A DNA stretch of 32,564 nucleotides, taken from contig JADDPA010000171.1 in assembly GCA_016782125.1 (NCBI GenBank), positions 1 to 32,564 on the forward strand. The letters are read 5' to 3'. Origin of the DNA: Thermobaculum sp. Lineage in GTDB: Bacteria; Chloroflexota; Chloroflexia; Thermobaculales; Thermobaculaceae. Shown here one piece after another: positions 7,372 through 16,337 of this stretch. Under the pieces are notes generated by a model. It did no database searches. It worked only from the letters and a program-made list of their open reading frames with translations, and was not told where the DNA came from. The position numbers were made by a program, and so were the translations under genes. Each line of letters starts with the position of its first letter. The stretch's first letter is position 1.

Positions 7372-9786
7372 ATGCAACGATACGGTAGCTCTGGCGGCTA
7401 TCGAAGGCCCAGGCGATCCCATCCCGTGCGCAACACACTGATCGGCGTGCTCACGTTGTTGATCGCCGGCGCACTGCTGGCAAGCACGAACGCAGGCGCT
7501 CGAATCCTCGACCGAGTCGGCCTTCCCAGCCTGCGTGGCGAGAACGCCCTTGTCACCGATAGTACACCCACCGCGGGGGGCACCGCTGTCGCCGGAAACA
7601 CGGGCGACCCAACGCAATCGCCCACGGAACCGTCCAGTAGCGAGCCAACGGCAACGAATGCATACAGCACGGGTGGAGTGCGGTCCACGGCAGTCGTCAC
7701 GCAGGAACCTGGTGAGTCAGCGACCGAGCCAACGCAAGCCCCGCCAGCGCCGACCTCTGCTCCAACGGCCCCGCCCCTGGAGGTCGCGCGGGCGTACCTG
7801 CAGAACTGGCAGGCTGGTCGGTATGATCTGATGCATAACTTGATCGCCCAGTCATCGGAGCCGCGCTACACGCGTAAGCAGTTCATAGAGCGCTACGAGG
7901 CGATCTATGCAATGGCAACGATCAAGAGCGTCGCGCCGAAGCTCGCGCCCGAGGCGATTGAGGAGGCAAAGCGCGACGAGTTGCTGCTCCGGCTACCATA
8001 CAGTGTGAAGATGAGCACGAGCGTGGTCGGCGACATCAATGAGACGAACCTGCTCAGCCTCGTCAAGGAAGAGAACGCCTGGCGCGTCCAGTGGAGCCCG
8101 AGCCTGATCTTCAAGGATCTCTCCGGCGACAACCTGATACGCCGGGCGGATTATCCCGCGACCCGTGGTGGTATCTTCGACCGCAACGGCAAACCACTCG
8201 CTATTGAAGGGCCGATACCGCAGATCGGCGTCGTCCCGGGCGAGATAGCAAACGAAGGTGAGATGCTTGACAAGCTCAGCGCCGGGCTGGGTATGGACCG
8301 GAACTTTATACAGCAGCAGTACAAAGGGCGAGAACCGACGTACTTCTGGCCCATGCGCGACCTGCTGCCGGAGCGGTCGAAGCAGTTGCAGTCACAGCTC
8401 GGGAAGATCCCGGGTGTCCGGTTCAGCGAGCGTCTTGGTCGCGTGTATCCGCAGGGTCCAGTAATGGCCCAGGTGCTCGGGTACGTGACCGGCGTGTTCG
8501 CGGAAGATCTCGAGAAGCCGGAGTACGCGAACTACACCCCGTCCGACGTGATCGGCCGGGCGGGCCTGGAGGCTTGGGGCGAGCCGCATCTGCGCGGCGA
8601 TCCGGGCGGCAAGGTGTTCATTGTGGATGCGGATGGGGTGGAAGTACAGACCATCAAGGAAAAGCCATACCGACCAGGGAATAACATCTATCTCAACATT
8701 GATCTAGAGCTGCAGCGCAAGGCGGAGCAGGACCTCGCGAGCGTCAAGCTTCGCAAGGGACCGGTCGCGGGCAGCGTCGTTGCTCTCGATCCAGCAAACG
8801 GGAAGATCCTGGCACTTGCGAGCCTGCCGACGTTCGACCCGAACAAATTCGTTGTCGGGTTCCCGGCAGAGGAGTACAAGCGGCTCACGAGCAAGGCGGG
8901 AAAGAACCCGTTCCAGAACCGCGCGACTGGCTCCTCGTTCCCACCGGCGTCGACATTCAAGCCCATCACCATGGCAGCCGCTATCGCCGCGAACCTGCCA
9001 AGGCTGGATCGGACCTGGTATAGCACGGGCTCCTGGGATCGCCTGGGCAACCCGGTTCGCCGGGACTGGAAAGAAGGGGGACACGGGTACGTCAAGCTCA
9101 TCGACGGCATAACAGAAAGCGTCGACACGATTTTCTACGACCTAGGATACGAATTGTACCTGCGTGACCAGGATTACCTGACGGAGCACGCCAAGAAATG
9201 GCACCTGGGTCAATCATTCAAGGTGGAGGGCCTGGTCGACGAGGCGGCCGGACAGGTACCCGGTCCAGGCGTACCGTACCCGTACTGGGCCCATGGCGAC
9301 AACGTCAACCTCGCCATTGGGCAGGGCAGCATGCGCTCGTCTCCCCTACAGATGGCGGTGGTGTACTCGGCGATTGGGAACGGCGGGACGATATACAAGC
9401 CTCTGCTCATCGATCGCATCGTATCCGCCGAAAACAGCAATACGATCGTCAAGCAGTACAAGCCGCAGGCAATTGGCAAGGCACCCGTGGACCAGCGGGC
9501 TGTGGAGTTCCTGCAACAGGGGCTTCGCACCGTGACCAACGCAGAGAACGGCACGGCGACGCATGTCTTCAAGGACTCCGCGATCTCCGTTGCGGGGAAG
9601 ACGGGCACCGGTCAACAGGACAAAAAAGATCCGTTCGCGTGGTTTGTCGGCTACGCACCCGCGACGAGTCCGAAGGTCGTGGTCGCTGTCGAGGCGGAGG
9701 ACGCGGGCGAAGGCTCCGAGATCGCGGCTCCCGTCGCGCGCAAGGTGCTTGAGGACTACCTTAAGCCTCCGGCGGCACGGCCATAG
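7372..9786 (+). CDS. Class B penicillin-binding protein with NTF2-like domain
   Basis: This 804-residue peptidoglycan D,D-transpeptidase acts outside the membrane. It has a basic N-tail, one membrane anchor (about 21-37), then a Thr/Ser/Pro-rich linker (about 60-135). An NTF2-like (MecA_N) domain follows (about 137-245), starting EVARAYLQNWQAGRYDLM, then a PBP dimerisation domain beginning RRADYPATRGGIFDRNG, and finally the transpeptidase. The active-site motifs are intact: STFK with Ser527 and Lys530, SVD (583-585, the SxD variant common in class B enzymes) and KTGT (743-746). The start is ATG 7372, five bases after AGGAG; the frame is open back to 6925, but only across moxR on the other strand. 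The MecA_N-type domain resembles that of PBP2a-like and PBP3-like proteins of Gram-positives. The partner SEDS protein is not in the window. Signal peptidase follows 134 bases downstream. Confidence 0.92.
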   Translation: MQRYGSSGGYRRPRRSHPVRNTLIGVLTLLIAGALLASTNAGARILDRVGLPSLRGENALVTDSTPTAGGTAVAGNTGDPTQSPTEPSSSEPTATNAYSTGGVRSTAVVTQEPGESATEPTQAPPAPTSAPTAPPLEVARAYLQNWQAGRYDLMHNLIAQSSEPRYTRKQFIERYEAIYAMATIKSVAPKLAPEAIEEAKRDELLLRLPYSVKMSTSVVGDINETNLLSLVKEENAWRVQWSPSLIFKDLSGDNLIRRADYPATRGGIFDRNGKPLAIEGPIPQIGVVPGEIANEGEMLDKLSAGLGMDRNFIQQQYKGREPTYFWPMRDLLPERSKQLQSQLGKIPGVRFSERLGRVYPQGPVMAQVLGYVTGVFAEDLEKPEYANYTPSDVIGRAGLEAWGEPHLRGDPGGKVFIVDADGVEVQTIKEKPYRPGNNIYLNIDLELQRKAEQDLASVKLRKGPVAGSVVALDPANGKILALASLPTFDPNKFVVGFPAEEYKRLTSKAGKNPFQNRATGSSFPPASTFKPITMAAAIAANLPRLDRTWYSTGSWDRLGNPVRRDWKEGGHGYVKLIDGITESVDTIFYDLGYELYLRDQDYLTEHAKKWHLGQSFKVEGLVDEAAGQVPGPGVPYPYWAHGDNVNLAIGQGSMRSSPLQMAVVYSAIGNGGTIYKPLLIDRIVSAENSNTIVKQYKPQAIGKAPVDQRAVEFLQQGLRTVTNAENGTATHVFKDSAISVAGKTGTGQQDKKDPFAWFVGYAPATSPKVVVAVEAEDAGEGSEIAAPVARKVLEDYLKPPAARP

Positions 9787-9920
9787 ACACATGCAATGCC
9801 GAGCAGGGGAAACCCGCTTGGCACGCAGATGGGCAACCACCGACGAGCGAGTCGGCGCAGGGCACCGAGTCATTTCCTGATGGCACAGGGAAGGAAAAGC
9901 GCGGCAAGGCCGGCGGCTGG

Positions 9921-10526
9921 GTGCGTGAGTTGGTAGAGACCGTTGTTCTCACCGTGGTGATATTCTTTGCGGTCCACGCGGTCGTCCAGTCGTACCTCGT
10001 AGATGGCCGCAGCATGCAGCCGAGTCTGCAGCCAAACGAGCGACTGTTCGTCAACAAAGCGGCCTACTGGCGTGTCAGCAACGACAGCCCACTCGCATCC
10101 GTGGCACTCGGTCCGGATGCCGGCACCGGCGAGCGATACCTCTTCACCGCGCCGGAGCGTGGCGATGTGATCGTGTTCCACCATCCCGATGATACCGGTG
10201 CCGATCTTATCAAACGCATTATCGGTCTGCCCGGTGATACCATCCGTCTCAGCGGCGGAAAGGTTCTGCTGAACGGCAAGGAACTGGATGAGCCATACAC
10301 GAGCAACGCACCCACTGAGCCATACGGTGACATTAGGAAGACTACCTGGACGGTGCCCGAGGGTGAGTTATTCGTGCTCGGCGATAATCGAGCGCGCAGT
10401 AGCGATTCCCGTGCGTGGGGTATGGTCCCTGTTGACAACGTCGTCGGGAGTGCCATGTTCCTGTACTGGCCGCTGCCGGAAGCAGGCGGTATTCCCGGCT
10501 CGATCGTGCTCCCATTGGTACGCTGA
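9921..10526 (+). CDS. lepB: Signal peptidase I
   Basis: This 201-residue membrane-bound serine protease removes Sec/Tat signal peptides. It has one N-terminal membrane helix (7-23). The catalytic serine lies in GRSMQPSL (Ser31) and the general-base lysine in DLIKRIIGLPGD (Lys98). The box E region is LGDNRARSSDSRAWGMVP. The start is uncertain: GTG 9921 is the only conventional codon before the helix and has a weak GGCAAGG upstream. The frame stays open through the gap after the PBP stop, encoding a hydrophilic stretch ending GKEKRGKAGGW that resembles the normal cytoplasmic N-tail of such enzymes. A longer protein from a non-standard start is therefore possible. It probably shares a transcript with the PBP gene. 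Confidence 0.9.
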   Translation: MRELVETVVLTVVIFFAVHAVVQSYLVDGRSMQPSLQPNERLFVNKAAYWRVSNDSPLASVALGPDAGTGERYLFTAPERGDVIVFHHPDDTGADLIKRIIGLPGDTIRLSGGKVLLNGKELDEPYTSNAPTEPYGDIRKTTWTVPEGELFVLGDNRARSSDSRAWGMVPVDNVVGSAMFLYWPLPEAGGIPGSIVLPLVR

Positions 10527-10707
10527 TACGCGTTAAGGTCCAAGTCCTTCAGTGGCGGGGTGCTCAACTGCGCCATCGGCCTGGCGCTCCTGATTACTGG
10601 CAACGTAGCAAGCGTCCTCGGCGCCCTAGTGCCTTGATCCCAACGTCCAGCCAAAAAGTGACGACCTTTCGGACCCTGCAATGTTCCGATGCCCTGCGAT
10701 ACAGGCG

Positions 10708-10736
10708 TTGCGCCCACCAGGTGTCGGGGGTACAAT
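10708..10736 (+). promoter_or_regulatory. Promoter of the tetR-men operon
   Basis: TTGCGC (10708-10713), a 17-bp spacer and TACAAT (10731-10736) form a good sigma70-type promoter. The predicted transcription start falls near 10743, just before an inverted repeat at 10746-10767 that would block initiation or early elongation when bound. Confidence 0.65.
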
Positions 10737-10745
10737 CTTGTAGGG

Positions 10746-10767
10746 AAACCGACGAGCCAGTCGGTTT
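10746..10767. promoter_or_regulatory. Probable TetR-family operator
   Basis: AAACCGAC and GTCGGTTT form a perfect 8-bp inverted repeat separated by GAGCCA (6 nt). ACCGAC/GTCGGT half-sites of this kind are typical of TetR-family regulators. The site lies directly after the -10 element and 18 bases before the tetR start, which fits autorepression of the whole men operon. Confidence 0.65.
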
Positions 10768-10785
10768 ATTGGTGGGGAGATTCGG

Positions 10786-11409
10786 GTGCGGACGGAGCAG
10801 GCCAGGAGCGTTTCGCGGCGACAGAAGATCATGGAGTCCGCGCTCGACGTGTTCGCGCGGCGGGGATACCGTGACGCAGCCATGGACGAGATCGCGGACG
10901 CCGCAGAAACATCCAAGGGCGGCGTGTACTTTCACTTCCCCAGCAAGCAAGCGATCTTCCTCGCGCTGCTTGAGCGAATGGCAAACCTCCTCCAGGGACG
11001 GGCGGAGGCCGCGATGGCGGCAGAACCGGACCTGGTGGCGAAGTTTGATGCAGCGCTCCTTGTCGTCATCCGAACGTTCGCGGCGCACCGGCCGCTGGCC
11101 CGGCTCTTTCTCGTTGAGGCGCTCGGCGCAGGACGCGAGTTCAACCAGCGCATGCTGGAGATTCACGCGGACTTCGCAGGCCTCATAGAGCGGCATCTTG
11201 ATGAGGTGGTCGCGCTCGGCGTCATACCGCCGCTCGATACTCACATCGCGGGGAAGGCATGGTTTGGCGCGCTCAACGAGGTGGTCACCGCCTGGGTGCT
11301 TGCGGATGATCCCGGAGACCTGGAGCAACAATACCCCGCACTCCGTACGTTCTTACTGCGCAGCGTGGGGATCACTATCTCGGAAGGATCAAGGGAGGTA
11401 GGCGGGTGA
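10786..11409 (+). CDS. TetR family transcriptional regulator
   Basis: This 207-residue protein has a TetR N-terminal helix-turn-helix (about 12-60) containing SALDVFARRGYRDAAMDEIA and the signature ETSKGGVYFHFPSKQAIF. A helical ligand/dimerisation domain follows. The GTG start at 10786 is preceded by GGGGAGA with a short spacer. The stop overlaps the menF start in a GTGA, so repressor and biosynthetic genes are translationally coupled. It is the first gene of the menaquinone operon and sits directly behind a promoter and a matching palindrome. I infer that it represses its own operon; the ligand is unknown, but acyl-CoA or quinone-related metabolites made by the operon are reasonable candidates. 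Control of menaquinone genes by a TetR regulator is not the textbook arrangement. Confidence 0.88.
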   Translation: MRTEQARSVSRRQKIMESALDVFARRGYRDAAMDEIADAAETSKGGVYFHFPSKQAIFLALLERMANLLQGRAEAAMAAEPDLVAKFDAALLVVIRTFAAHRPLARLFLVEALGAGREFNQRMLEIHADFAGLIERHLDEVVALGVIPPLDTHIAGKAWFGALNEVVTAWVLADDPGDLEQQYPALRTFLLRSVGITISEGSREVGG

Positions 11410-12836
11410 GCGTGCTTGTACCGGACAGGGCCCTCGCGACGCCTCATCTGATCGAGCTGCTTCGCACCGGCATCGAGCGGGCGAATGCAATTGGGCGGCC
11501 GGTAGTTGTCAGTGTTACGCAGCGCGTGCCGATGACGGACCCACTGCGGTTTTACCATGCATGGTCTGATTCTCGCGCCGAGTGCACCTATTGGGAGCGT
11601 CCGGATACGGGACACGCCCTTGTTGGTATCGGCGCAGTCCACATGCTGCGGTCGCCGGGTGCGCACCGGGCGTCGGAGGTGGCGCGCGAGTGGAAGGCGC
11701 TACTTGCAGATGCCGTACCGGATAATGTAGATGCTTGGGGTGCCGGACCGCTCCTGCTCGGCGGCTTCGCGTTCGACCCGGTGACCCCAACCACAGCAAC
11801 GTGGGAGCACTTCCCGGCGGGAATGCTCGTGCTGCCGCGGCATACACTCGCGAACTCCGTTGATGGTTCCTGGCTCACGACCAACGCGATCGCAAAGCCG
11901 GGCGACCAGCCGGAGCTTCTGGTCCAAAGCCTGACGTCCGAGGTCGCGGCCGCATGGACTGTGATCGGTGATGCCGCACCACCTCCGGATGATCGGGCAA
12001 CGGGCGGCGTTATGGTGCGAGACCTTTGCCCTGCATCGGCGTGGAAACGAGCGGTGGCGCACATCGCACACGAGGTGCGAACGGGCGCTGTGGAAAAGGT
12101 CGTGCTTGCCCGGGCGGTCGGTGCTAGCGCCCGACAGCCGATTCCGGTGACGCCGACGCTTGACCGGCTCCGGCGGGAGTATCCCCATTGCACGGTGTTC
12201 GCCGTGGGCGCGGGTGGCAGAACGTTTCTGGGTGCAACGCCGGAGCGTCTGGTTTCGTTGAAGGGAACGGAAGTGCGTGTCTCCTCGATCGCGGGCTCAC
12301 GTCCACGCAGCGCGGATCCGGGCGAGGACCGTTGGATGGGTGCGGATTTGCTGCGAAGTTCTAAAGACCGCGACGAGCACGCGGTTGTCACACGGGCGCT
12401 CGTGGCATCGTTGCGCGAGGTCTGCTCGAATGTCCAAGTCCCGCCGGCACCGGTCATTATGCAGCTGTCGAACGTGCAACATCTCTATACACCCCTCACC
12501 GGGTTTGCGGCAGAAGGGCAGACGGTGCTGCACTTCGTGGAGCGGCTGCACCCGACACCGGCCGTCGGTGGCGCGCCGCGCGCTGAAGCCTTGCGGCTGA
12601 TACGCGCCCACGAGCGGCTGGACCGAGGGTGGTACGCCGGGCCGGTTGGCTGGATGGATGTTCACGGCCAGGGCGAGTTCGTCGTCGCGATCCGGTCCGC
12701 ACTCTTGTCTGGCAGCGAGGCCACGCTGTTCGCTGGTTGCGGCATCGTCGGCGGCTCTGACCCCGATGCCGAGTACGCCGAGTCACAACTGAAGCTGGAA
12801 CCGGTGCAGCGAGCGATCGGCGGCGGGCACGCGTGA
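11406..12836 (+). CDS. menF: Isochorismate synthase
   Basis: This 476-residue protein converts chorismate to isochorismate, the first committed step toward menaquinone. It belongs to the chorismate-binding ADC synthase/MenF/EntC family. The C-terminal catalytic half shows VEKVVLARA (229-237, with the general-base Lys231), FLGATPERL (274-282), RSSKDRDEHAVV (317-328), LHPTPAVGG (381-389) and GCGIVGGSDPDAEYAES (444-460, magnesium-binding glutamates). A start at GTG 11406 overlaps the tetR stop and has GGGAGGT upstream. The next gene is menD, again with a GTGA overlap, which supports MenF over anthranilate or salicylate synthase functions. Confidence 0.92.
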   Translation: MSVLVPDRALATPHLIELLRTGIERANAIGRPVVVSVTQRVPMTDPLRFYHAWSDSRAECTYWERPDTGHALVGIGAVHMLRSPGAHRASEVAREWKALLADAVPDNVDAWGAGPLLLGGFAFDPVTPTTATWEHFPAGMLVLPRHTLANSVDGSWLTTNAIAKPGDQPELLVQSLTSEVAAAWTVIGDAAPPPDDRATGGVMVRDLCPASAWKRAVAHIAHEVRTGAVEKVVLARAVGASARQPIPVTPTLDRLRREYPHCTVFAVGAGGRTFLGATPERLVSLKGTEVRVSSIAGSRPRSADPGEDRWMGADLLRSSKDRDEHAVVTRALVASLREVCSNVQVPPAPVIMQLSNVQHLYTPLTGFAAEGQTVLHFVERLHPTPAVGGAPRAEALRLIRAHERLDRGWYAGPVGWMDVHGQGEFVVAIRSALLSGSEATLFAGCGIVGGSDPDAEYAESQLKLEPVQRAIGGGHA

Positions 12837-14611
12837 GCACCGGACTCGCGAACAGGGCGGTAGCGCAGGCCTTCGTGGATGAGCTTGCACGCTGCGGCGT
12901 GCGCCACGCGTGTGTCAGTCCTGGCTCACGCTCCACGCCGCTCGCGCTCGTGCTTGCGGAGGACGCGCGAATCAGGGTGTGGATCCACCCGGATGAGCGT
13001 TCGGGGTCGTTCTTCGCGCTCGGACTCGCGAAGGCGTCGAACATCCCAGTGGCGCTGTTGTGCACCTCCGGCACCGCGGCGGCGAACTTCTTTCCAGCCG
13101 TCGTTGAGGCAGCGTATGCTCGCGTGCCGCTGCTCGTGCTGACAGCCGATCGCCCGCCGGAACTCCGAGACAACGGTGCTCCCCAGGCGATCGATCAGAG
13201 CCGTCTGTATGGCGTGCACGTTCGCTGGTACACGGAGATGCCCGTGCCGGCCAGCTCGCCGGGCATTGAGCGTCACGTCCGCGTGACTGCGTGCCGGGCA
13301 TTTGCCGCCGCGCTCGGAAGTCCCACCGGGCCGGTGCATCTGAACTTTCCGTTCCGTGAGCCACTGCTGCCCGATCCTGCGGACTTCTCGACCAGTTTGC
13401 CGGGGGGCGGCAGACCGAATGGCGAGCCGTATGTGCGCGTGACTCGCGGTCGCCGAAGACTGGACGATCAGCATGTCCGGCAGCTCGCCGCGGATCTGGA
13501 TGCGCCACATCGCGGTCTAATTGTATGCGGCCCGCAGGATGACGGGCGGCTAGCCGGACCCCTCGTGCGCCTCGCGCATCGGCTCGGATATCCGGTGCTT
13601 GCTGACGGCCTATCGCCCCTGCGCACCGGCCCGCACGACCGCTGCCTCGTGATCGATACGCACGACGCCTTCCTGCGCGACCCCGCTTGGTGCGATGCCC
13701 ACGAGCCGGAGGTCGTCGTGCGCTTCGGCGCGATGCCCACGTCCAAGCCGCTTGTACAGTACCTAGGGCGTTTTCCTCAAGCGCGGCACATCGTCGTCGA
13801 TGAGGGTGAGGGTTGGCGTGACTCGTCGTTGCTCGCCGCCGAGATGGTGTACGCGGACCCGGTGGCGTTCTGTGACCAGCTCGACACTGCGCTGGGGCAC
13901 TGGCAGGATCCGCCTGTGACCTGGGCACAGGAATGGCAGGACGCGCACGCACGCACCCAAAGGACGATCTCGGATACTTTGGCCGGGATGTCCGGAATGT
14001 TCGAGGGCAAGATCTTCGCCGAGCTTCGCGGGTTGCTGCCCGACGGCGCGACGCTGTTCGTCGGCAACAGCATGCCTGTGCGAGACCTCGACACGTTTTT
14101 GGGTGCGACGGACACGGCGATTCGCACGCTGTGCAATCGAGGGGCAAATGGGATAGATGGTGTGATCTCCACGGCGCTAGGTGCGAGCGTCGAGTGCACG
14201 GGGCCGCTTGTCCTGGCGATTGGAGACCTGAGCTTCTATCACGACATGAACGGCCTGCTCGCCGCAAAGCAGTATGGATTAAACGCGACGATCGTGCTGA
14301 TCAACAACGACGGCGGCGGGATCTTCAGCTTTCTGCCCCAGGCGGAGCACCGCGAGCACTTCGAGACGTTGTATGGCACTCCACACGGGCTCGACTTCTG
14401 TGATGCCGTGTGGCTGTATGGGGGGGAGTACATGAGGGCGGATACGTGGTCCGACTTCCGCGCTGCGGTGGTGCGTGGGATCGCAAGTCCGGGGCTCACC
14501 GTCGTCGAAGTGCGCACCGATCGGGAGCGGAACGTCCGGCTGCACCGCGATGTGTGGGCCGGCGTCGCCGATGCGTTGCATACCGGCGTCCGTGCCGAGG
14601 CCACGCCGTAG
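12833..14611 (+). CDS. menD: 2-succinyl-5-enolpyruvyl-6-hydroxy-3-cyclohexene-1-carboxylate synthase
   Basis: This 592-residue thiamine-diphosphate enzyme joins isochorismate and 2-oxoglutarate to give SEPHCHC. The N-terminal domain shows SPGSRSTPLALVLAE, GSFFALGLAKAS and CTSGTAAANFFPAVVEA, the last of which includes the cofactor-activating glutamate region. The C-terminal ThDP/magnesium domain shows LAIGDLSFYHDMNGL and VLINNDGGGIFSFLP. The length is normal for MenD. GTG 12833 overlaps the menF stop by four bases. Its stop shares one base with the menH start, so it is part of one translationally linked unit. Confidence 0.95.
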   Translation: MSTGLANRAVAQAFVDELARCGVRHACVSPGSRSTPLALVLAEDARIRVWIHPDERSGSFFALGLAKASNIPVALLCTSGTAAANFFPAVVEAAYARVPLLVLTADRPPELRDNGAPQAIDQSRLYGVHVRWYTEMPVPASSPGIERHVRVTACRAFAAALGSPTGPVHLNFPFREPLLPDPADFSTSLPGGGRPNGEPYVRVTRGRRRLDDQHVRQLAADLDAPHRGLIVCGPQDDGRLAGPLVRLAHRLGYPVLADGLSPLRTGPHDRCLVIDTHDAFLRDPAWCDAHEPEVVVRFGAMPTSKPLVQYLGRFPQARHIVVDEGEGWRDSSLLAAEMVYADPVAFCDQLDTALGHWQDPPVTWAQEWQDAHARTQRTISDTLAGMSGMFEGKIFAELRGLLPDGATLFVGNSMPVRDLDTFLGATDTAIRTLCNRGANGIDGVISTALGASVECTGPLVLAIGDLSFYHDMNGLLAAKQYGLNATIVLINNDGGGIFSFLPQAEHREHFETLYGTPHGLDFCDAVWLYGGEYMRADTWSDFRAAVVRGIASPGLTVVEVRTDRERNVRLHRDVWAGVADALHTGVRAEATP

Positions 14612-15486
14612 TGCGCCTGACGGTAAACGGCGCCGGGTACAACGTGGAGGTGCACGGCGACGGGCCGCCGCTTCTGCTACTTCACGGCTTCACGGGCAGC
14701 ACTCGGACTTGGGACGTCCACGTGCAGCGCATCCGGGCGCTCGCTCCGGCGAAGGGAGGATGGAGCGGCCACTCGATCGTCTCCGTGGATCTCCTCGGCC
14801 ACGGCCAGTCGGATGCGCCCGCCGATTATGAGCGGTACCGGATGGAACGTGCCTGCGAGGACATCGACGCCGTACTGGACACGCTCGGCCATGGCCGAGC
14901 CGCCGTGCTGGGCTACTCCATGGGCGGGCGGCTGGCATTGCACCTCGCGGTGGAATGCCCCGAGCGGGTCGCTGCGCTCGTTCTTGAGAGCGCCTCGCCG
15001 GGCATCGCGGATCCCATGGAGCGGCGGCATCGAGCGGAGCGCGATGAGGAGCTCGCGATGTCCATCGAGCGGGAGGGCATTCCGGCGTTCGTACAACAAT
15101 GGCAAGACAACCCGATATTCGAGACGCAGCGCGTTCTGCCTGAGGCGGTTCGAACCGCGTTGCGGTCGCAGCGGTTGAATAACAGTCCCATTGGGTTGGC
15201 GAATAGCTTGCGGGGCATGGGCACCGCTGCACAGGAACCGCTGTGGGAGCGGCTCGGCGCTGTTGAAGTGCCCACCCTATTGCTTGCGGGCGAGCACGAC
15301 GCCAAGTACCGGGCGCTTCTGGAAGGCATGTGGGAGCGGTTGCCTCGGGTTGGTGCCGCAGTAATCCCGGACGCGGGACACGCCGTGCACCTAGAGCAGC
15401 CAGAAGTATTTGTGCATCGGGTGGTGGAGTTTTTGTGGGGACAGTTACCGGGCTGGAACAGCCGGGAGGAGATCGAATGGCGGTAG
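14611..15486 (+). CDS. menH: SHCHC synthase MenH, alpha/beta hydrolase
   Basis: This 291-residue alpha/beta-hydrolase should eliminate pyruvate from SEPHCHC to give SHCHC. The motifs are [14 protein letters not shown] (21-34, oxyanion region), [14 protein letters not shown] (57-70), the nucleophile elbow GYSMGG with Ser103, LAGEHDAKY with the aspartate, and [14 protein letters not shown] with the catalytic histidine. GTG 14611 starts on the last base of the menD stop; the frame runs back into menD, but that is not coding. The C-terminal tail after the catalytic His is somewhat longer than in E. coli MenH. MenH is chosen over a generic hydrolase because it lies between menD and menB. Confidence 0.88.
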   Translation: MRLTVNGAGYNVEVHGDGPPLLLLHGFTGSTRTWDVHVQRIRALAPAKGGWSGHSIVSVDLLGHGQSDAPADYERYRMERACEDIDAVLDTLGHGRAAVLGYSMGGRLALHLAVECPERVAALVLESASPGIADPMERRHRAERDEELAMSIEREGIPAFVQQWQDNPIFETQRVLPEAVRTALRSQRLNNSPIGLANSLRGMGTAAQEPLWERLGAVEVPTLLLAGEHDAKYRALLEGMWERLPRVGAAVIPDAGHAVHLEQPEVFVHRVVEFLWGQLPGWNSREEIEWR

Positions 15487-16295
15487 AGTGGCAAACGGCG
15501 CGCGAGTATGAAGACATCCTGTACGAGAAGGCGGAGGGCATCGCGCGCGTCACGATCAACCGGCCCGAGGTGCGCAACGCGTTTCGACCCCGGACCGTGG
15601 CCGAGATGATGGACGCTTTCTCGGACGCGCGCGAGGACCCGCAGGTCGGCGTGGTGCTGCTCACCGGTGCGGGTGACCTGGCGTTTTGCTCCGGCGGTGA
15701 CCAGAAGGTACGGGGCGACGGGGGATACGTGGGCGAGGATCAGATGCCGCGCCTGAACGTGCTTGACCTACAGAAGCAGATAAAGTACCTCCCCAAGCCC
15801 GTGATCGCCGTCGTCGCCGGGTATGCCATTGGTGGCGGTCACGTATTGCACCTCATTTGCGACCTGACAATCGCCGCTGAGAACGCCCGCTTCGGGCAGA
15901 CCGGCCCGCGCGTCGGGAGCTTCGATGCGGGGTATGGCGCGACCTACATGGCGCGCGTTGTTGGGCATAAGAAGGCGCGGGAGATCTGGTATCTCTGCCG
16001 GCAGTACGACGCACATGAAGCGCTCGAGATGGGCCTCGTGAATACGGTGGTGCCGCTGGAGCGCCTGCACGACGAGGCGATACAATGGGCGCGCGAGATT
16101 CTGGAGAAGAGTCCCATCGCGCTGCGCTTCCTCAAAAGCGCCTTCAATGCCGACACCGACGGACTCGCCGGAATCCAGGACCTCGCGGGCAACGCAACGA
16201 TGTTGTACTACATGTCGGAGGAGGGCAAGGAGGGACACCGCGCCTACCTTGAGAAGCGCAAGCCCGACTTCACGAAGTTTCCTAGACAGCCGTAG
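15477..16295 (+). CDS. menB: 1,4-dihydroxy-2-naphthoyl-CoA synthase
   Basis: This 272-residue crotonase-fold enzyme cyclises o-succinylbenzoyl-CoA to 1,4-dihydroxy-2-naphthoyl-CoA. Visible motifs are [12 protein letters not shown]-like [12 protein letters not shown] near residue 24, [12 protein letters not shown] (oxyanion-hole region), [19 protein letters not shown], and the MenB-specific [20 protein letters not shown]. The C-terminal YLEKRKPDF also matches MenB. ATG 15477 has GGGAGGAG upstream and overlaps the end of menH by ten bases. The length is typical. MenB is one of the most conserved proteins of the pathway, and this assignment is firm. Confidence 0.96.
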   Translation: MAVEWQTAREYEDILYEKAEGIARVTINRPEVRNAFRPRTVAEMMDAFSDAREDPQVGVVLLTGAGDLAFCSGGDQKVRGDGGYVGEDQMPRLNVLDLQKQIKYLPKPVIAVVAGYAIGGGHVLHLICDLTIAAENARFGQTGPRVGSFDAGYGATYMARVVGHKKAREIWYLCRQYDAHEALEMGLVNTVVPLERLHDEAIQWAREILEKSPIALRFLKSAFNADTDGLAGIQDLAGNATMLYYMSEEGKEGHRAYLEKRKPDFTKFPRQP

Positions 16296-16337
16296 AGGCC
16301 ATTCGACTCAAGGCAGTCCGTGCGAAAGGAGGAGATC

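Noticed and set aside
10570-10587. Hairpin GCGCCA-TCGGCC-TGGCGC after signal peptidase, considered as a terminator
   Set aside because: The stem is only six base pairs and no U-tract follows; I could not support a terminator call.
12972-14267. Long minus-strand ORF opposite menD
   Set aside because: It is an Arg/Pro/Ser-rich shadow frame typical of GC-rich genes; menD on the plus strand is unambiguous.
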